In this document: positions 8,482 to 17,945 of the stretch, one piece after another
Position numbering within the stretch: the first letter of the stretch is position 1
Layout: each line of letters begins with the position of its first letter
DNA from: an uncultured Cytophagales bacterium
GTDB taxonomy: Bacteria > Bacteroidota > Bacteroidia > Cytophagales > Thermonemataceae
Direction: 5' to 3'
DNA: 64,000 nucleotides
Assembly: GCA_937911505.1 (NCBI GenBank)
Contig: CALEMF010000017.1
Coordinates: 62,001 to 126,000, forward strand
Made by a program: the position numbers and the translations under genes
The notes under the pieces: generated by a model
What the model was told of the DNA's origin: nothing
Database searches by the model: none
What the model saw: the letters and a program-made list of their open reading frames with translations, nothing else

Positions 8482-9486
8482 CTACTTATTAAAATCCAAC
8501 TCCGTATTATCGCCAATATTCAAGCTCTGGCTGAGCCCTTTAATAGAACTATCGTTGCCTACAATGGAGTTTTTCAAGACTACATTCTTTAGCTCACTAA
8601 AAGAACCTATAATAGAGTTTTGTACAATAGAATACTGCACAATGGTGTGGTCGCCAATGGCCACATTAGGGCCAATAATACTATCTTTAATCTGACAGTT
8701 TTTCCCAATACTAACGGGTGGGATAATAATGGCAGAAGGGTAAGTTTCTTTTGGAAAATCGTGTTTGAACTTATCGTGATTGAGCAGAATAGCATTGGCC
8801 TCTAAAAGTGTTTCTTTCTTACCACAGTCATACCAATGGTCTACTAATACTGTATGCATTTCTTCGCCCGCTTGTACCATACGCATCAAGGCATCAGTTA
8901 GCTGATACTCGTCCCGCGTTTTATGATCTTCCTTCATAAGTTGCTCAATAGAAGAGAGCAGTAAGGTAACGTTTTTGATCTTATAAATACCTACTAACGC
9001 TAGGTTAGACTTAGGAATTTTGGGCTTTTCTACCAATTTAATTACTTTCCCCGCTTGGTCTACTTCTGCAATGCCAAAAAGCGAAGGCTCTCCTACCTTT
9101 TTTACGCCTAGTGTAGAAACAGGGGAGTCAATAAAAGTACGTAAAGCTACCCGTGCAATAGTATCGCCTAAAACTACCAGAATTTCCTCCTCCTTGGCAA
9201 ACGTCTTGCGAGCAATCCATATGGCATGTGCTAGCCCTTCACGAGGTTCTTGAATTACAAAAGTAGCCTTAATACTATCTTGATAATTTCTTCGTATAAA
9301 ATCTTCTACCTTGTCACCTAGGTAGCCTAGTACAAAAATAAAATCTTGCATTCCTCCCTCAATCAGGTCGTCGATAATATGGGCTAAAATGGCCTTTCCA
9401 GCAATAGGAACCAGCGATTTGGGTTGCGTATGGGTATGAGGGCGAAGGCGAGAGCCAATTCCTGCCACAGGAATAACTACTTTCAT
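8482..9486 (-). CDS. Sugar-phosphate nucleotidyltransferase with left-handed beta-helix tail
   Basis: Transfers a nucleotide to a sugar phosphate to make an NDP-sugar. The N-terminal catalytic domain shows the signature GIGSRLRP (residues 9-16) followed by QPKSLVPIAGK; LGDT near residue 107 fits the metal-binding Asp. The C-terminal third (from about residue 250) is a run of hexapeptide repeats such as IIGPNV, IGDHTI and IVGNDS that form a left-handed beta helix, as in GlmU and long RfbA-like enzymes. Substrate (glucose-1-P, mannose-1-P or GlcNAc-1-P) cannot be decided. The gene is alone on the minus strand, divergent from lpxB. Confidence 0.88.
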   Translation of the reverse strand: MKVVIPVAGIGSRLRPHTHTQPKSLVPIAGKAILAHIIDDLIEGGMQDFIFVLGYLGDKVEDFIRRNYQDSIKATFVIQEPREGLAHAIWIARKTFAKEEEILVVLGDTIARVALRTFIDSPVSTLGVKKVGEPSLFGIAEVDQAGKVIKLVEKPKIPKSNLALVGIYKIKNVTLLLSSIEQLMKEDHKTRDEYQLTDALMRMVQAGEEMHTVLVDHWYDCGKKETLLEANAILLNHDKFKHDFPKETYPSAIIIPPVSIGKNCQIKDSIIGPNVAIGDHTIVQYSIVQNSIIGSFSELKNVVLKNSIVGNDSSIKGLSQSLNIGDNTELDFNK

Positions 9487-9679
9487 AGATCAGGTTGGGT
9501 TTCAATAAGTAAAGCAACGCAAAAACATCACAATTTAATGAAATACTTTTAATTGCTTGCGTTCTGAATAGGTTTTAAACAGTGAGTCCTTAAAAAGACG
9601 ATAACGGGTGCTGTATCCCCTTTGATTTTTCTATATGTTTGTATCTATGCGCTCATAAATCATTGAAAATAAAAAATAG

Positions 9680-10795
9680 ATGAAATACTATTTAATAGCA
9701 GGTGAGAAGTCGGGCGACTTACACGCTGCTAACCTGATGAAAGCCTTGCTTAGAGAAGATGCCGCTGCTGTCTTTCGCTATTGGGGAGGAGAGGCCATGC
9801 AAGCGGTAGGGGGGACACTAGTGAAACATTACCAAGAAATGGCTTTTATGGGAATTTGGGAAGTGGTAAAGAACATCAGAACGATACGAGGGTTCCTAAA
9901 AGAGGCTCAACGAGATATCATGGATTATCAGCCAAATGTTGTGATATTGGTAGACTATGGAGGCTTTAATATGCGTATTTCCAAATGGTGTAAGACACAT
10001 CACATCAAAAACTTTTATTATATCTCTCCGAAAGTTTGGGCTTGGAATACAAAACGCGCCTTAAAAATAAAAGTAAATGTAGACAGAATGTTTGTCATCT
10101 TCCCTTTTGAAAAAGCCTTTTACAAACAGTTTGACTACGAGGTGGATTTTGTAGGCAACCCTCTGATGGATGCGATCCAAGCTTACCAGCCCAATGAGCA
10201 GTTTTTAGCACAAAATGCGTTAGACACAAAAAAGAAAATCATTGCCTTATTGCCAGGGAGCCGTAAGCAAGAGATTGCAAAAATATTTGCCAATATGCTA
10301 GCAGTCATCCATCAGTTTTCGCAATACCAGTTTGTAGTAGCAGGCATAGGTCGCTTACCCAAAAGCTTTTATCAATCTTGTGAAGGGGTAGCAAATGTAA
10401 AAGTTGTTTATGACCAAACCTACGATTTACTAGCTCATTCTCACGCGGCTATTGTGACTTCTGGTACGGCTACCTTGGAGACGGCTCTTTTCAATGTACC
10501 ACAAGTAGTGTGTTACAAGACTAGTACGATTAACTACCTCGTTTTCAAACAACTACTCAAGGTAAAATATATCTCCTTAGTAAACTTGGTAATGGATAAA
10601 GAAGTAGTAAAGGAACTCATACAAAAAGAATTTACCCCCGATCGTCTTACACAAGAACTAACCCATCTACTTGGTGAAGCACAGAGAGCACATATGTTGC
10701 AGGAGTATACTACATTGCACCATCTGTTGGGGAATGAAGGCGCTTCGGCAAAAACTGCTCAGCTAATGGTAAAGTACTTACAGCCTACACCATAA
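9680..10795 (+). CDS. lpxB: Lipid-A-disaccharide synthase
   Basis: Joins UDP-diacylglucosamine to lipid X to form the lipid A disaccharide, at the inner face of the cytoplasmic membrane. It begins YYLIAGEKSGDLHAANLM, the family signature (GExSGD). Other hallmarks are YYISPKVWAWN, VDFVGNPLMD, LLPGSRKQEI and SGTATLETALF, which bind UDP-sugar in this GT19 family. Length 371 aa is normal. TATGTTTG at 9634-9641 matches the Bacteroidota -7 element and could be its promoter. Lipid A synthesis fits a diderm host. Confidence 0.95.
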   Translation: MKYYLIAGEKSGDLHAANLMKALLREDAAAVFRYWGGEAMQAVGGTLVKHYQEMAFMGIWEVVKNIRTIRGFLKEAQRDIMDYQPNVVILVDYGGFNMRISKWCKTHHIKNFYYISPKVWAWNTKRALKIKVNVDRMFVIFPFEKAFYKQFDYEVDFVGNPLMDAIQAYQPNEQFLAQNALDTKKKIIALLPGSRKQEIAKIFANMLAVIHQFSQYQFVVAGIGRLPKSFYQSCEGVANVKVVYDQTYDLLAHSHAAIVTSGTATLETALFNVPQVVCYKTSTINYLVFKQLLKVKYISLVNLVMDKEVVKELIQKEFTPDRLTQELTHLLGEAQRAHMLQEYTTLHHLLGNEGASAKTAQLMVKYLQPTP

Positions 10796-10915
10796 ATCAT
10801 CCAAAATAAATACAATATTAACGAAGCCAAAATGTGACTTATAGATAAGTTCATAATCTACTGTAATAGTCTTTTCCCCAAAAAATATTTATCGGGCAAG
10901 TGTCCTGAAAATATA

Positions 10916-11551
10916 TCAATATACCCAGCAAATGATATGTGCTCCTACCGAATGAGTGCGTAAAGTATACGTAGTTGCCTGATTATCAAGCAGTATTTTG
11001 CCAATAGGCTGATCCCACTGATGTACCTCAGAAGGTATTACTTTTAAATTATGTTTAAAAATGATGTCTCCTTTTGCGTGTAGCTTATAAAGGGCTTCTT
11101 TAGCACACCAGCAAGTAGTAATAAGGTGTAAGTCGTTATCGACCAATAGTAACTCCTCTTCTGAAAGGAAACGTGGGGCAATTTTATGAAGCTTTTCCTT
11201 AGGGTATTCAATATCGATCCCTACTTCCTTGTGTTTATGAATGAGTGCTGTAGCGTAAGGGAAAGAGTGAGAGAGCGATACACTATATCCTAAATAAGGA
11301 AGTGTGGGTTTACCAGTAGTAGTTTTCATAATACCGCGGTAATGATGACGCCACTGTGTTAGTAGAAAGCGAACAACTGCTCTACCAGCTATAAACTCAA
11401 GTCTTTTTTGAGGATGAGAAATACTATGAAGAAGTGCCAAATCATCAGTAGGGAGCCAACCGTCTGCTTGCCAAGTTTGCTCCGATTCCACAATATGCCA
11501 AACAGCTAGCTGTATATCAGTTGAAAAAGACTGATGTAAACATATACCCAT
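10916..11551 (-). CDS. 4'-phosphopantetheinyl transferase superfamily protein
   Basis: Attaches phosphopantetheine from CoA to carrier proteins. Metal-binding motif GIDIEYPKE has Asp113 and Glu115, and the second motif WCAKEALYK has Glu152 and Lys156. SVSLSHS (residues 90-96) is the usual motif before the first metal site. At 211 aa it is Sfp/AcpT-like rather than the shorter AcpS, though it is likely to serve fatty-acid ACP or a polyketide/nonribosomal system. It follows the DUF5606 gene on the same strand, with a hairpin between them. Confidence 0.9.
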   Translation of the reverse strand: MGICLHQSFSTDIQLAVWHIVESEQTWQADGWLPTDDLALLHSISHPQKRLEFIAGRAVVRFLLTQWRHHYRGIMKTTTGKPTLPYLGYSVSLSHSFPYATALIHKHKEVGIDIEYPKEKLHKIAPRFLSEEELLLVDNDLHLITTCWCAKEALYKLHAKGDIIFKHNLKVIPSEVHQWDQPIGKILLDNQATTYTLRTHSVGAHIICWVY

Positions 11552-11568
11552 AATTAGTAAGTAACAAG

Positions 11569-11590
11569 AAGGTCTGTACCAGCAGACCTT
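11569..11590 (-). terminator. Hairpin between DUF5606 gene and phosphopantetheinyl transferase gene
   Basis: AAGGTCTG (11569-11576) and CAGACCTT (11583-11590) form a perfect 8-bp stem with a 6-base loop in the 66-base spacer. No long T-run follows on either strand, so it may attenuate rather than end transcription. Confidence 0.4.
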
Positions 11591-11617
11591 TATAGTTGAA
11601 CTTGTAAAATAATAGAC

Positions 11618-12226
11618 TTATTTTTTCTTACTTTTTGGGGTTTTTACTTCAGTAGTTTCCCCTTTCACAGCCTTTGAGGTAGCCTTGGCTTCTTTCGTAG
11701 CTTTGGCTGCTTCTTCTGCCGCTTTTTTACTTTTAGAAGCTTTCTTCTTTTTTGGAGTTGCTTCACTAGCCTCGGGGTCACTTTCATTTGCTGTACTTTC
11801 CTCCTCCTTTTCTTCTTCCTCAGGCGCTTTCCTTTCAAGTATTTGAGGCGCTTCTTTTAACAAAATAAGATACCAACTTACTAGTTTCTTAATGTCTGAA
11901 GAATATACTTTCTCTGCGTCGTAGTTAGGTATTACCTCTTCCAACAAAGAAAATAAGGCGTCGTTATCTGCCTTACTTGTTACAGGGAGTTGGTCTTTAT
12001 ATTTTTCATAGATACTATAAAAAACTTCTTCGAGTGCTACAGAACCCTCTTTGTCAGTAGTATAAATAGAAATTTCTTTCAGAACAGATACCTTGTTGTT
12101 AGCACTAATGGCTAGCTTTTTCTTTTGTGCATCCAAGGTTTCTACAATAACACCATTTCTAGAAGGTTTTATAATTTTAAATAAGCCTCCTCTACCTGCA
12201 ATAGCTGCAATCTCTTTTAACTCCAT
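11618..12226 (-). CDS. DUF5606 family protein with Lys/Ala/Glu-rich tail
   Basis: The first ~140 residues (ELKEIAAIAGRGGLFKIIKP onward) match the Bacteroidota-specific DUF5606 pattern: a small beta-rich N-terminal domain then a helical part. The last ~60 residues are low-complexity, rich in Lys, Ala, Glu and Thr (KKKKASKSKKAAEEAAK), likely disordered and positively charged, suggesting nucleic-acid or ribosome contact. It lies 41 bases downstream of engB on the same strand. Conserved next to GTPase or ribosome genes in relatives as far as I recall, but no activity is established. Confidence 0.8.
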   Translation of the reverse strand: MELKEIAAIAGRGGLFKIIKPSRNGVIVETLDAQKKKLAISANNKVSVLKEISIYTTDKEGSVALEEVFYSIYEKYKDQLPVTSKADNDALFSLLEEVIPNYDAEKVYSSDIKKLVSWYLILLKEAPQILERKAPEEEEKEEESTANESDPEASEATPKKKKASKSKKAAEEAAKATKEAKATSKAVKGETTEVKTPKSKKK

Positions 12227-12267
12227 TCGATCTTTTTTATTACTGTATTTTTATTTTGTATAAATAT

Positions 12268-12861
12268 TTAAGCGTGATAATGTTTATTCAGTGTATCAAT
12301 AAATGTTATCAATGCTTCTTTTCCTGTGTGTTTCTCTGCTGATGTCAGAAAGTACTTTGGCATTTCTTCCCACTTTTCTAGCATGGTTTGCTCATAATGC
12401 TGCAAACTAGGCTTTATTTGCGATTTAGAGATTTTATCTAGTTTGGTAAATACCATCACAAAAGGGACTTGGTTGATGCCTAACCAATACATAAAATCCA
12501 AATCAATGGCCTGAGGCTTATGGCGAATATCTATCAGTACAAATACACCATTCAAATTAGCCCTATCAAGGAGGTAAGCACGAATCATTTTGTCCCATTT
12601 GGCCCTAGCACTTTTGCTTACTTTTGCATAACCATAACCTGGTAAATCCACCAAATACCAAGTTTCATCAATCAGGAAGTGATTAATTAGCTGCGTTTTA
12701 CCAGGTGTTTGGGAGGTCTTGGCCAACCCTTTTTGTGCTACCAACATATTAATTAAAGAAGACTTCCCTACATTAGACCGACCAATAAAAGCATATTCAG
12801 GTAAGGTCGGTTTAGGACAATCCTGTGTTTGCTTACTACTTTTTACAAAACTTGCTTTCAT
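12268..12861 (-). CDS. engB: Ribosome biogenesis GTPase YsxC/YihA
   Basis: A small cytosolic GTPase needed for assembly of the 50S ribosomal subunit. All G motifs are present: G1 GRSNVGKS (residues 27-34), G2 around TSQTPGKTQ, G3 DLPGYG, G4 TKLD and G5 TSA. The 197-aa length and the PEYAFIGRSNVGKSSLIN stretch identify this family. Start ATG at 12861. It probably leads a transcript with the DUF5606 gene. Confidence 0.95.
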   Translation of the reverse strand: MKASFVKSSKQTQDCPKPTLPEYAFIGRSNVGKSSLINMLVAQKGLAKTSQTPGKTQLINHFLIDETWYLVDLPGYGYAKVSKSARAKWDKMIRAYLLDRANLNGVFVLIDIRHKPQAIDLDFMYWLGINQVPFVMVFTKLDKISKSQIKPSLQHYEQTMLEKWEEMPKYFLTSAEKHTGKEALITFIDTLNKHYHA

Positions 12862-13016
12862 ATCTCAGTCAATGGGTTGGTGCGTAAACAGGTAGCCTGT
12901 TTTACAAAAACTCTCTTTTTGCGCAGCAAATTTAATTATTTTTCAAATTATGAGAAGTTTATAAGGATTAGATTTTATATCTTTAGTACACATATTAAAT
13001 TTGTCTTATCAGTACC

Positions 13017-14999
13017 ATGTCAAAAAACATCCCACTTTTTATACTATTTATTTTATTATATCTATCAGCGGGAGCACAATCGGTAAAAAAACTCCTCAAA
13101 GAAGCAGATGGACACTATCAGTATAAGGATTATACTTTGGCTATTCCTATCTATGAGTCAGTACTCCAAAAAGAACCTAATCATCCTGACAAAATTGATA
13201 TTAACTATAAAATTGGCTACGCCTATTTACAGTCTACCTACAGAAGCAGATCATTATCTTACTTTAAGAAAGTGTACGAAGTTGCCCCACAGTATAATAA
13301 TCTCATGGACTATTACCTAGGGCAAGCTTACCAGCTTAATCACAACTTCGATAAAGCATTGCTGTACTATGGAAAATACAAAGAACGAGCCGATAAAAAG
13401 AAGGAATTGGCAGAGGTAGATAAAAAGATAAGAGAATGCACTTATGGCAAAAGCTATAAGTTAGCACCTGTCGATACAAAAATTAATAATCTAGGAGAGG
13501 TAATCAACTCCCAATATCCTGACTATGTGCCTGTCATTTCTGCTGACGAAAAGGTATTGATCTTCACTTCAAGAAGAGAAGGTACAACAGGTAATGAAAG
13601 AGATACCTACGATCACCTTTACTATGAGGATGTATACATTGCTGAAAAAAAAGAAGGGCAATGGCAAGCCCCTCAAAATATAGGAGCAGGGATTAATTCT
13701 AGAGAACATGATGCTTGTATTGCACTTTCAGCAGATGGTAAATTACTCTTTGTTTACAAACAAGGGAAAGGTGGTATGGGCGATATATTTTTATCAGAAC
13801 GAAAAGATGGTAATTGGACGACGCCAACTAGCCTAGGAAATCAAATCAATACCAAGCATAGAGAACCTTCTGCTTCCATATCCATAGATAGCAACACATT
13901 ATACTTTTCCAGTGATCGCCCTGGCGGCTATGGTGGGCTCGATCTTTATGTAAGTACCAAACAAGCCGATGGTAGCTGGGGTGCACCTGTTAATCTAGGC
14001 CCCACCATCAACACACCCTATGACGATGATGGCCCTTTTGTACACGATGAAAAAACACTTTACTTTAGTTCACAAGGGCATACCTCTATGGGAGGATTTG
14101 ATATTTTTGTAATACAAAAGCAAGCCGATGGAAGCTGGTCGACACCGCTTAATTTGGGCTACCCTATCAATACAGCCGATGATGATATTTATTTTGTACT
14201 CTCTGCAGATAATAAAACAGGCTACTATGCTTCTAGTAAAGAAGGCGGCTACGGAGAAAAAGACATCTACTCAATTGATATGCCTACCTACAAGGAGATT
14301 GAGCTTTACAATACGATCGAACTAGTTACACAAGAGATGAACATCGAAAAACTAGAGGAAAAAGTTGATTTAAACGAGACAATTACTATTTTAAAAGGAA
14401 CAATTACCGATAAGAAAACAGGGAAAAAGTTGACTGCTAACATTACCCTCGTTGATTTGGCGCGTGATGAAGTGTTGGAAGAGATGGTATCTGAAGCGCC
14501 CATAGGGAAATATAAGACGGTGATGAAGTCTGGAAAAAACTATTTAATTACGGTAGCCAAAGAAGGGTATTTATTTCATTCTGAAAACTTTGATATCCCC
14601 ACCGCTACAGGCTATCAAGAAATCATTTTAGATGTAGCCTTAGAGCCATTAGAAGTAGGGGCAAAAATGAACTTAAAGGTATTCTTCGATTTTGACAAGG
14701 CTTTTTTGAGGGCTGAATCAAAAACAGAATTAAATCGTTTAATAGATCTAATGGAGACTTATCCAACCCTTCAGTTAGAGATTAGCGGACATACTGACGC
14801 CATCGGTACAAACGAAAAAAACGAAGCCTTGTCAGCTCGTAGGGCACAATCAGTAGTCGATTATTTGGTTAAAAACGGTATTAAGGCTGAGCGGCTACTT
14901 GCCAAAGGGTATGGCGAAGCAGCACCTGTCGCTACTAATGACACACCTGAAGGACGTCAGATGAATAGACGTACAGAGTGTAAAATTATCACTAAATAG
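13017..14999 (+). CDS. OmpA-family protein with TPR, PD40 propeller and CarboxypepD-like domains (PorE-like)
   Basis: Order of parts over 660 aa: signal peptide (1-20, cleaved near SAGA-QS); TPR repeats (about 23-140); a WD40-like PD40 propeller (about 165-430) with repeats such as LYFSSDRPGGYGGLDLYVS; a carboxypeptidase-regulatory-like beta sandwich (about 462-545); and a C-terminal OmpA peptidoglycan-binding domain (about 548-660) with GHTDAIGTNEKNEALSARRA. This is the layout of PorE, which links the T9SS to peptidoglycan, although PorE is a lipoprotein and this has a type I signal, so it may be one of the many paralogues. TAAATTTG at 12996-13003 may be the -7 element. A second OmpA gene follows. 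Confidence 0.88.
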   Translation: MSKNIPLFILFILLYLSAGAQSVKKLLKEADGHYQYKDYTLAIPIYESVLQKEPNHPDKIDINYKIGYAYLQSTYRSRSLSYFKKVYEVAPQYNNLMDYYLGQAYQLNHNFDKALLYYGKYKERADKKKELAEVDKKIRECTYGKSYKLAPVDTKINNLGEVINSQYPDYVPVISADEKVLIFTSRREGTTGNERDTYDHLYYEDVYIAEKKEGQWQAPQNIGAGINSREHDACIALSADGKLLFVYKQGKGGMGDIFLSERKDGNWTTPTSLGNQINTKHREPSASISIDSNTLYFSSDRPGGYGGLDLYVSTKQADGSWGAPVNLGPTINTPYDDDGPFVHDEKTLYFSSQGHTSMGGFDIFVIQKQADGSWSTPLNLGYPINTADDDIYFVLSADNKTGYYASSKEGGYGEKDIYSIDMPTYKEIELYNTIELVTQEMNIEKLEEKVDLNETITILKGTITDKKTGKKLTANITLVDLARDEVLEEMVSEAPIGKYKTVMKSGKNYLITVAKEGYLFHSENFDIPTATGYQEIILDVALEPLEVGAKMNLKVFFDFDKAFLRAESKTELNRLIDLMETYPTLQLEISGHTDAIGTNEKNEALSARRAQSVVDYLVKNGIKAERLLAKGYGEAAPVATNDTPEGRQMNRRTECKIITK

Positions 15000-15063
15000 G
15001 ATACCTCATACTGAACACCTCTAAAAGCAAAAAAATTGATGACACAATATCCAATTGAAATAT

Positions 15064-16101
15064 ATGAAACGCTTTTATGTATGGTTAATTCTAGTGAGTG
15101 GTTTTCTGGGAGAAGGCGATTCACTGTACGCACAAACTTTTTTAGAAAATTTAAATAAGACTTATCAGCCTGTAACAGTAAGTGTGCAAGTGGCTGATAA
15201 CCAAGGAGTACCTTTGGACACAGCCACCGTATGGATAGAGAAGAAAAACGGTAAAAAGATTTTCTTCAAACACATAGAGGGAGGACAATACACGAGAAGC
15301 TTCAGCAATAGGCAGGCTATTACCTATCCACTATATGCACAGCTAGGGGAACGTACCGAGAGGCGAATGCTCACTATAGAAGGAACTGCTGAGGAAGCAA
15401 AAACACAAGCAGAGGCATTTACATTTGACTTAGGTGATAGAAAGCCTGTACTGCTTAAGATCAATATTTATGATGACCAAGAGCAATTGGTAGATGGTGA
15501 AATAACCATCGTAGATCTAAACGATAAGGAAATTGAAGGTGTAGAACGCGTAGAGAAGGGTGTGTATCAGGTAGCTTTCAATGACACAGAAGCACACGAG
15601 TATAATATTTCCGTAGCAGAAAATAACTTCTTATATGAGAATATTATGGTATATGTACCTGCTGCTACAGGAGAATCTCAAACACTAGAAGAAGCTTTTA
15701 AAGTGAAAGTAACAAGCGAAATAAAAACTACTGCGCTAAACGTACCTGAGGTAGGTAAGCGAGTAGTACTGCGTGGTGTTTATTTTCAGAAAGGTGCTGT
15801 ACAATTATCAGAAGCTTCTCTTAAAGAACTCGACAAACTAGTAGTACTTTTGGAAGATAATCCTAGTGCTGTCGTAGAAATTGGTGGGCATACCGATAAC
15901 GTAGGAAGCGCTTACCAAAACAAAGTACTGTCACAAAGACGTGCAGAGGCAGTACTGACTTATATTACCTCTAAAGGAATAGGAAGAGAAAGGCTAAAAG
16001 CAGTTGGCTATGGGGAAGAACGCCCTATTGCTAGTAATGACGATGAAAAAGAGGGGAGAGAACTCAATAGACGCACCGATTTTGTAATTTTGGAAATGTA
16101 A
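15064..16101 (+). CDS. OmpA-family peptidoglycan-binding protein
   Basis: 345 aa from the ATG at 15064 (a TTG 9 bases upstream is less likely). A signal peptide ends near residue 23 (SLYAQ). The middle (about 30-215) holds two beta-sandwich-like segments of unknown fold. The C-terminal ~110 residues are an OmpA domain with GGHTDNVGSAYQNKVLSQRR and GYGEERPIASNDDEKEGREL, including the Asp and Arg that bind diaminopimelate. It likely tethers an outer-membrane or periplasmic assembly to the cell wall together with the preceding gene, from which it is separated by 64 bases. Confidence 0.88.
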   Translation: MKRFYVWLILVSGFLGEGDSLYAQTFLENLNKTYQPVTVSVQVADNQGVPLDTATVWIEKKNGKKIFFKHIEGGQYTRSFSNRQAITYPLYAQLGERTERRMLTIEGTAEEAKTQAEAFTFDLGDRKPVLLKINIYDDQEQLVDGEITIVDLNDKEIEGVERVEKGVYQVAFNDTEAHEYNISVAENNFLYENIMVYVPAATGESQTLEEAFKVKVTSEIKTTALNVPEVGKRVVLRGVYFQKGAVQLSEASLKELDKLVVLLEDNPSAVVEIGGHTDNVGSAYQNKVLSQRRAEAVLTYITSKGIGRERLKAVGYGEERPIASNDDEKEGRELNRRTDFVILEM

Positions 16102-16119
16102 AGGATCAAATTATCTTTG
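16090..16119 (+). promoter_or_regulatory. Bacteroidota-type promoter for DUF4199 gene
   Basis: TTG at 16090-16092 and TATCTTTG at 16112-16119 are separated by exactly 19 bases, matching the consensus TTG-N19-TAnnTTTG. It overlaps the end of the OmpA gene and lies about 30 bases before the start at 16150. Confidence 0.65.
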
Positions 16120-16149
16120 TGCTAAGATAAATCTCAACAAGGCGACTAT

Positions 16150-16683
16150 ATGGAGACAGAAGAGCAAAGAAACGAAGGGGTTTCCACCACACAGGTAGGA
16201 CTACGGTATGGGCTCATGGTAGGATTAGCTGCTATCATATACGGTATTCTCTTGCAAATTACAGGGTTGGCATCAGTGACCGGCTTACAATGGTTAGGTG
16301 GCGTAATAACTATTGTAGGGATGGTGCTAGCCATGAAATATTACAAAGAAAATAATGGAGGGTATATGACCTTCAGCCAAGGTTTAGGTGTAGGAACCAT
16401 TTTAGCAGCCGTATCAGGCGTCTTGTCAAGTGTATTTACCCTGATATACATACGATTTATAGATGACTCGCAGATACAAATAGCCATAGAAAAGGCAGAA
16501 GAAGATTTGGAAGCAAGAGGTTTTAGTGATGAGCAACTGGAAGAAGCCTTGGAAATGACACGGATGATGACTACCCCAGAGGCGATATTTCTATCAGGAA
16601 TTTTAGGATCAATATTGATTGGCTTTATCCTAGCGCTTATTATTGCTCTCTTCATGAAAAAAGATAATCCAGAGTTTCAGTAA
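16150..16683 (+). CDS. DUF4199 family membrane protein
   Basis: A 177-aa integral membrane protein with four predicted helices: about 21-40, 47-65, 79-102 and 148-170. Between helices 3 and 4 lies a charged, likely coiled segment (IEKAEEDLEARGFSDEQLEE). This layout is that of DUF4199, found in Bacteroidota and often just before a GtrB-like glycosyltransferase, as here (5-base gap). The function is unknown; the conserved pairing suggests a role with lipid-linked sugar transfer. Confidence 0.88.
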   Translation: METEEQRNEGVSTTQVGLRYGLMVGLAAIIYGILLQITGLASVTGLQWLGGVITIVGMVLAMKYYKENNGGYMTFSQGLGVGTILAAVSGVLSSVFTLIYIRFIDDSQIQIAIEKAEEDLEARGFSDEQLEEALEMTRMMTTPEAIFLSGILGSILIGFILALIIALFMKKDNPEFQ

Positions 16684-16688
16684 AGTAT

Positions 16689-17681
16689 ATGTCGCAACGC
16701 ACCCTACCCGATATTTCTGTTGTTGTTCCTTTGTACAATGAAGAAGAATCCCTACCTGAACTCTGCGCTTGGATAGCACGGGTAATAGAAGCACAGCAAC
16801 TTACTTATGAGGTGATTTTAGTAGATGATGGTAGCCAAGATACTTCTTGGGAAGTAGTGCAACGTCTTTCTAATGCAAATACGGCGATCAAAGGGATTCG
16901 TTTCAATAGAAACTACGGAAAATCAGCCGCCTTACACACAGGCTTTCAGGAGGCCAAAGGGCAGGTAATCATTACAATGGATGCAGACTTACAAGATGAT
17001 CCCGATGAGATTCCTGCACTCTACGAGATGATTGCTACAAAGCACTACGATATGGTCTCTGGCTGGAAGTACAAGCGCTTCGATCCAATTTCTAAGACCA
17101 TTCCTACCAAACTATTCAATGCCGTTACAAGGTGGTTTTCAGGTATTCATCTACACGATTTTAACTGTGGACTCAAAGCTTATAACCGCCGTGTAGTAAA
17201 AAGCATAGAAATATACGGAGAAATGCATCGCTACATTCCTGTATTAGCCAAATGGGCAGGTTATACCAAAATTGGAGAGAAAAAAGTAAAACACCATCCT
17301 CGCAAGTATGGCAAGACCAAATTTGGACTAGAACGCTTTCTGTACGGTTTTCTTGATCTCTTATCCATTACTTTCGTCACACGTTTCAAGAAGCGTCCTA
17401 TGCATTTCTTTGGATCGTGGGGCGTATTATCATTTTTCATCGGCTTATCTATTACTTTTTACCTGATCGCTAGGAAACTATGGCAGATTTTTTATCACTC
17501 GGCTATCCTAGATAGAGAAGTAACAGAACAACCGCTATTTTATCTGGCCTTAGTAGCTATTATTATCGGTGTACAGCTCTTTTTGGCAGGTTTTTTAGGA
17601 GAGATGATCACTACTACCTCTGCTCGAGCCAACGACTATATTGTGATAGAAAGAACCAACGAACCCAATGCTGTATTGTAG
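16689..17681 (+). CDS. GtrB/DPM1-like polyprenyl-phosphate glycosyltransferase
   Basis: A GT2 enzyme that puts a sugar on undecaprenyl phosphate. The GT-A domain has VVPLYNEEESL (about residues 12-22), the nucleotide-binding DDGSQD and the metal-binding DADLQDD. Two C-terminal membrane helices (about 236-260 and 280-305) anchor it, as in GtrB. HDFNCGLKAY is typical of the dolichyl-phosphate mannosyltransferase-like branch. 330 aa. Start ATG at 16689, 5 bases after the DUF4199 stop, so translation is probably linked. Confidence 0.92.
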   Translation: MSQRTLPDISVVVPLYNEEESLPELCAWIARVIEAQQLTYEVILVDDGSQDTSWEVVQRLSNANTAIKGIRFNRNYGKSAALHTGFQEAKGQVIITMDADLQDDPDEIPALYEMIATKHYDMVSGWKYKRFDPISKTIPTKLFNAVTRWFSGIHLHDFNCGLKAYNRRVVKSIEIYGEMHRYIPVLAKWAGYTKIGEKKVKHHPRKYGKTKFGLERFLYGFLDLLSITFVTRFKKRPMHFFGSWGVLSFFIGLSITFYLIARKLWQIFYHSAILDREVTEQPLFYLALVAIIIGVQLFLAGFLGEMITTTSARANDYIVIERTNEPNAVL

Positions 17682-17709
17682 CACCTTCCGAAATTTCTAT
17701 CTGAAAAGT

Positions 17710-17739
17710 TTGTGTAACCCATATTATCTATTACCTTTG
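17710..17739 (+). promoter_or_regulatory. Promoter of the tRNA-Val pair
   Basis: TTG at 17710-17712 and TACCTTTG at 17732-17739 with exactly 19 bases between them, an exact Bacteroidota housekeeping promoter, 20 bases before the first tRNA. Confidence 0.75.
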
Positions 17740-17759
17740 CAATCCTGTTGAGAAGCTAT

Positions 17760-17834
17760 GGAGCCATAGCTCAGCTGGTTTAGAGCACCTGCCTTACAAG
17801 CAGGGGGTCGTAGGTTCGAATCCTACTGGCTCCA
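17760..17834 (+). tRNA. tRNA-Val (anticodon TAC), first copy
   Basis: A full cloverleaf of 75 bases: acceptor GGAGCCA/TGGCTCC, D-arm GCTC/GAGC, anticodon arm CCTGC-CTTACAA-GCAGG and T-arm GTAGG-TTCGAAT-CCTAC. The CCA end is not encoded. Reads GUA and, by wobble, other Val codons. Confidence 0.97.
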
Positions 17835-17870
17835 CTTACTTACCTTCTCACTTGACCAACCCAAACAAAC

Positions 17871-17945
17871 GGAGCCATAGCTCAGCTGGTTTAGAGCACC
17901 TGCCTTACAAGCAGGGGGTCGTAGGTTCGAATCCTACTGGCTCCA
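17871..17945 (+). tRNA. tRNA-Val (anticodon TAC), second copy
   Basis: Identical over all 75 bases to the copy at 17760, with a 36-base spacer. The 3' flanks are also similar (CTTACTTA then CCTTC), which points to a tandem duplication. No separate promoter is evident, so both are likely cut from one transcript. Confidence 0.97.
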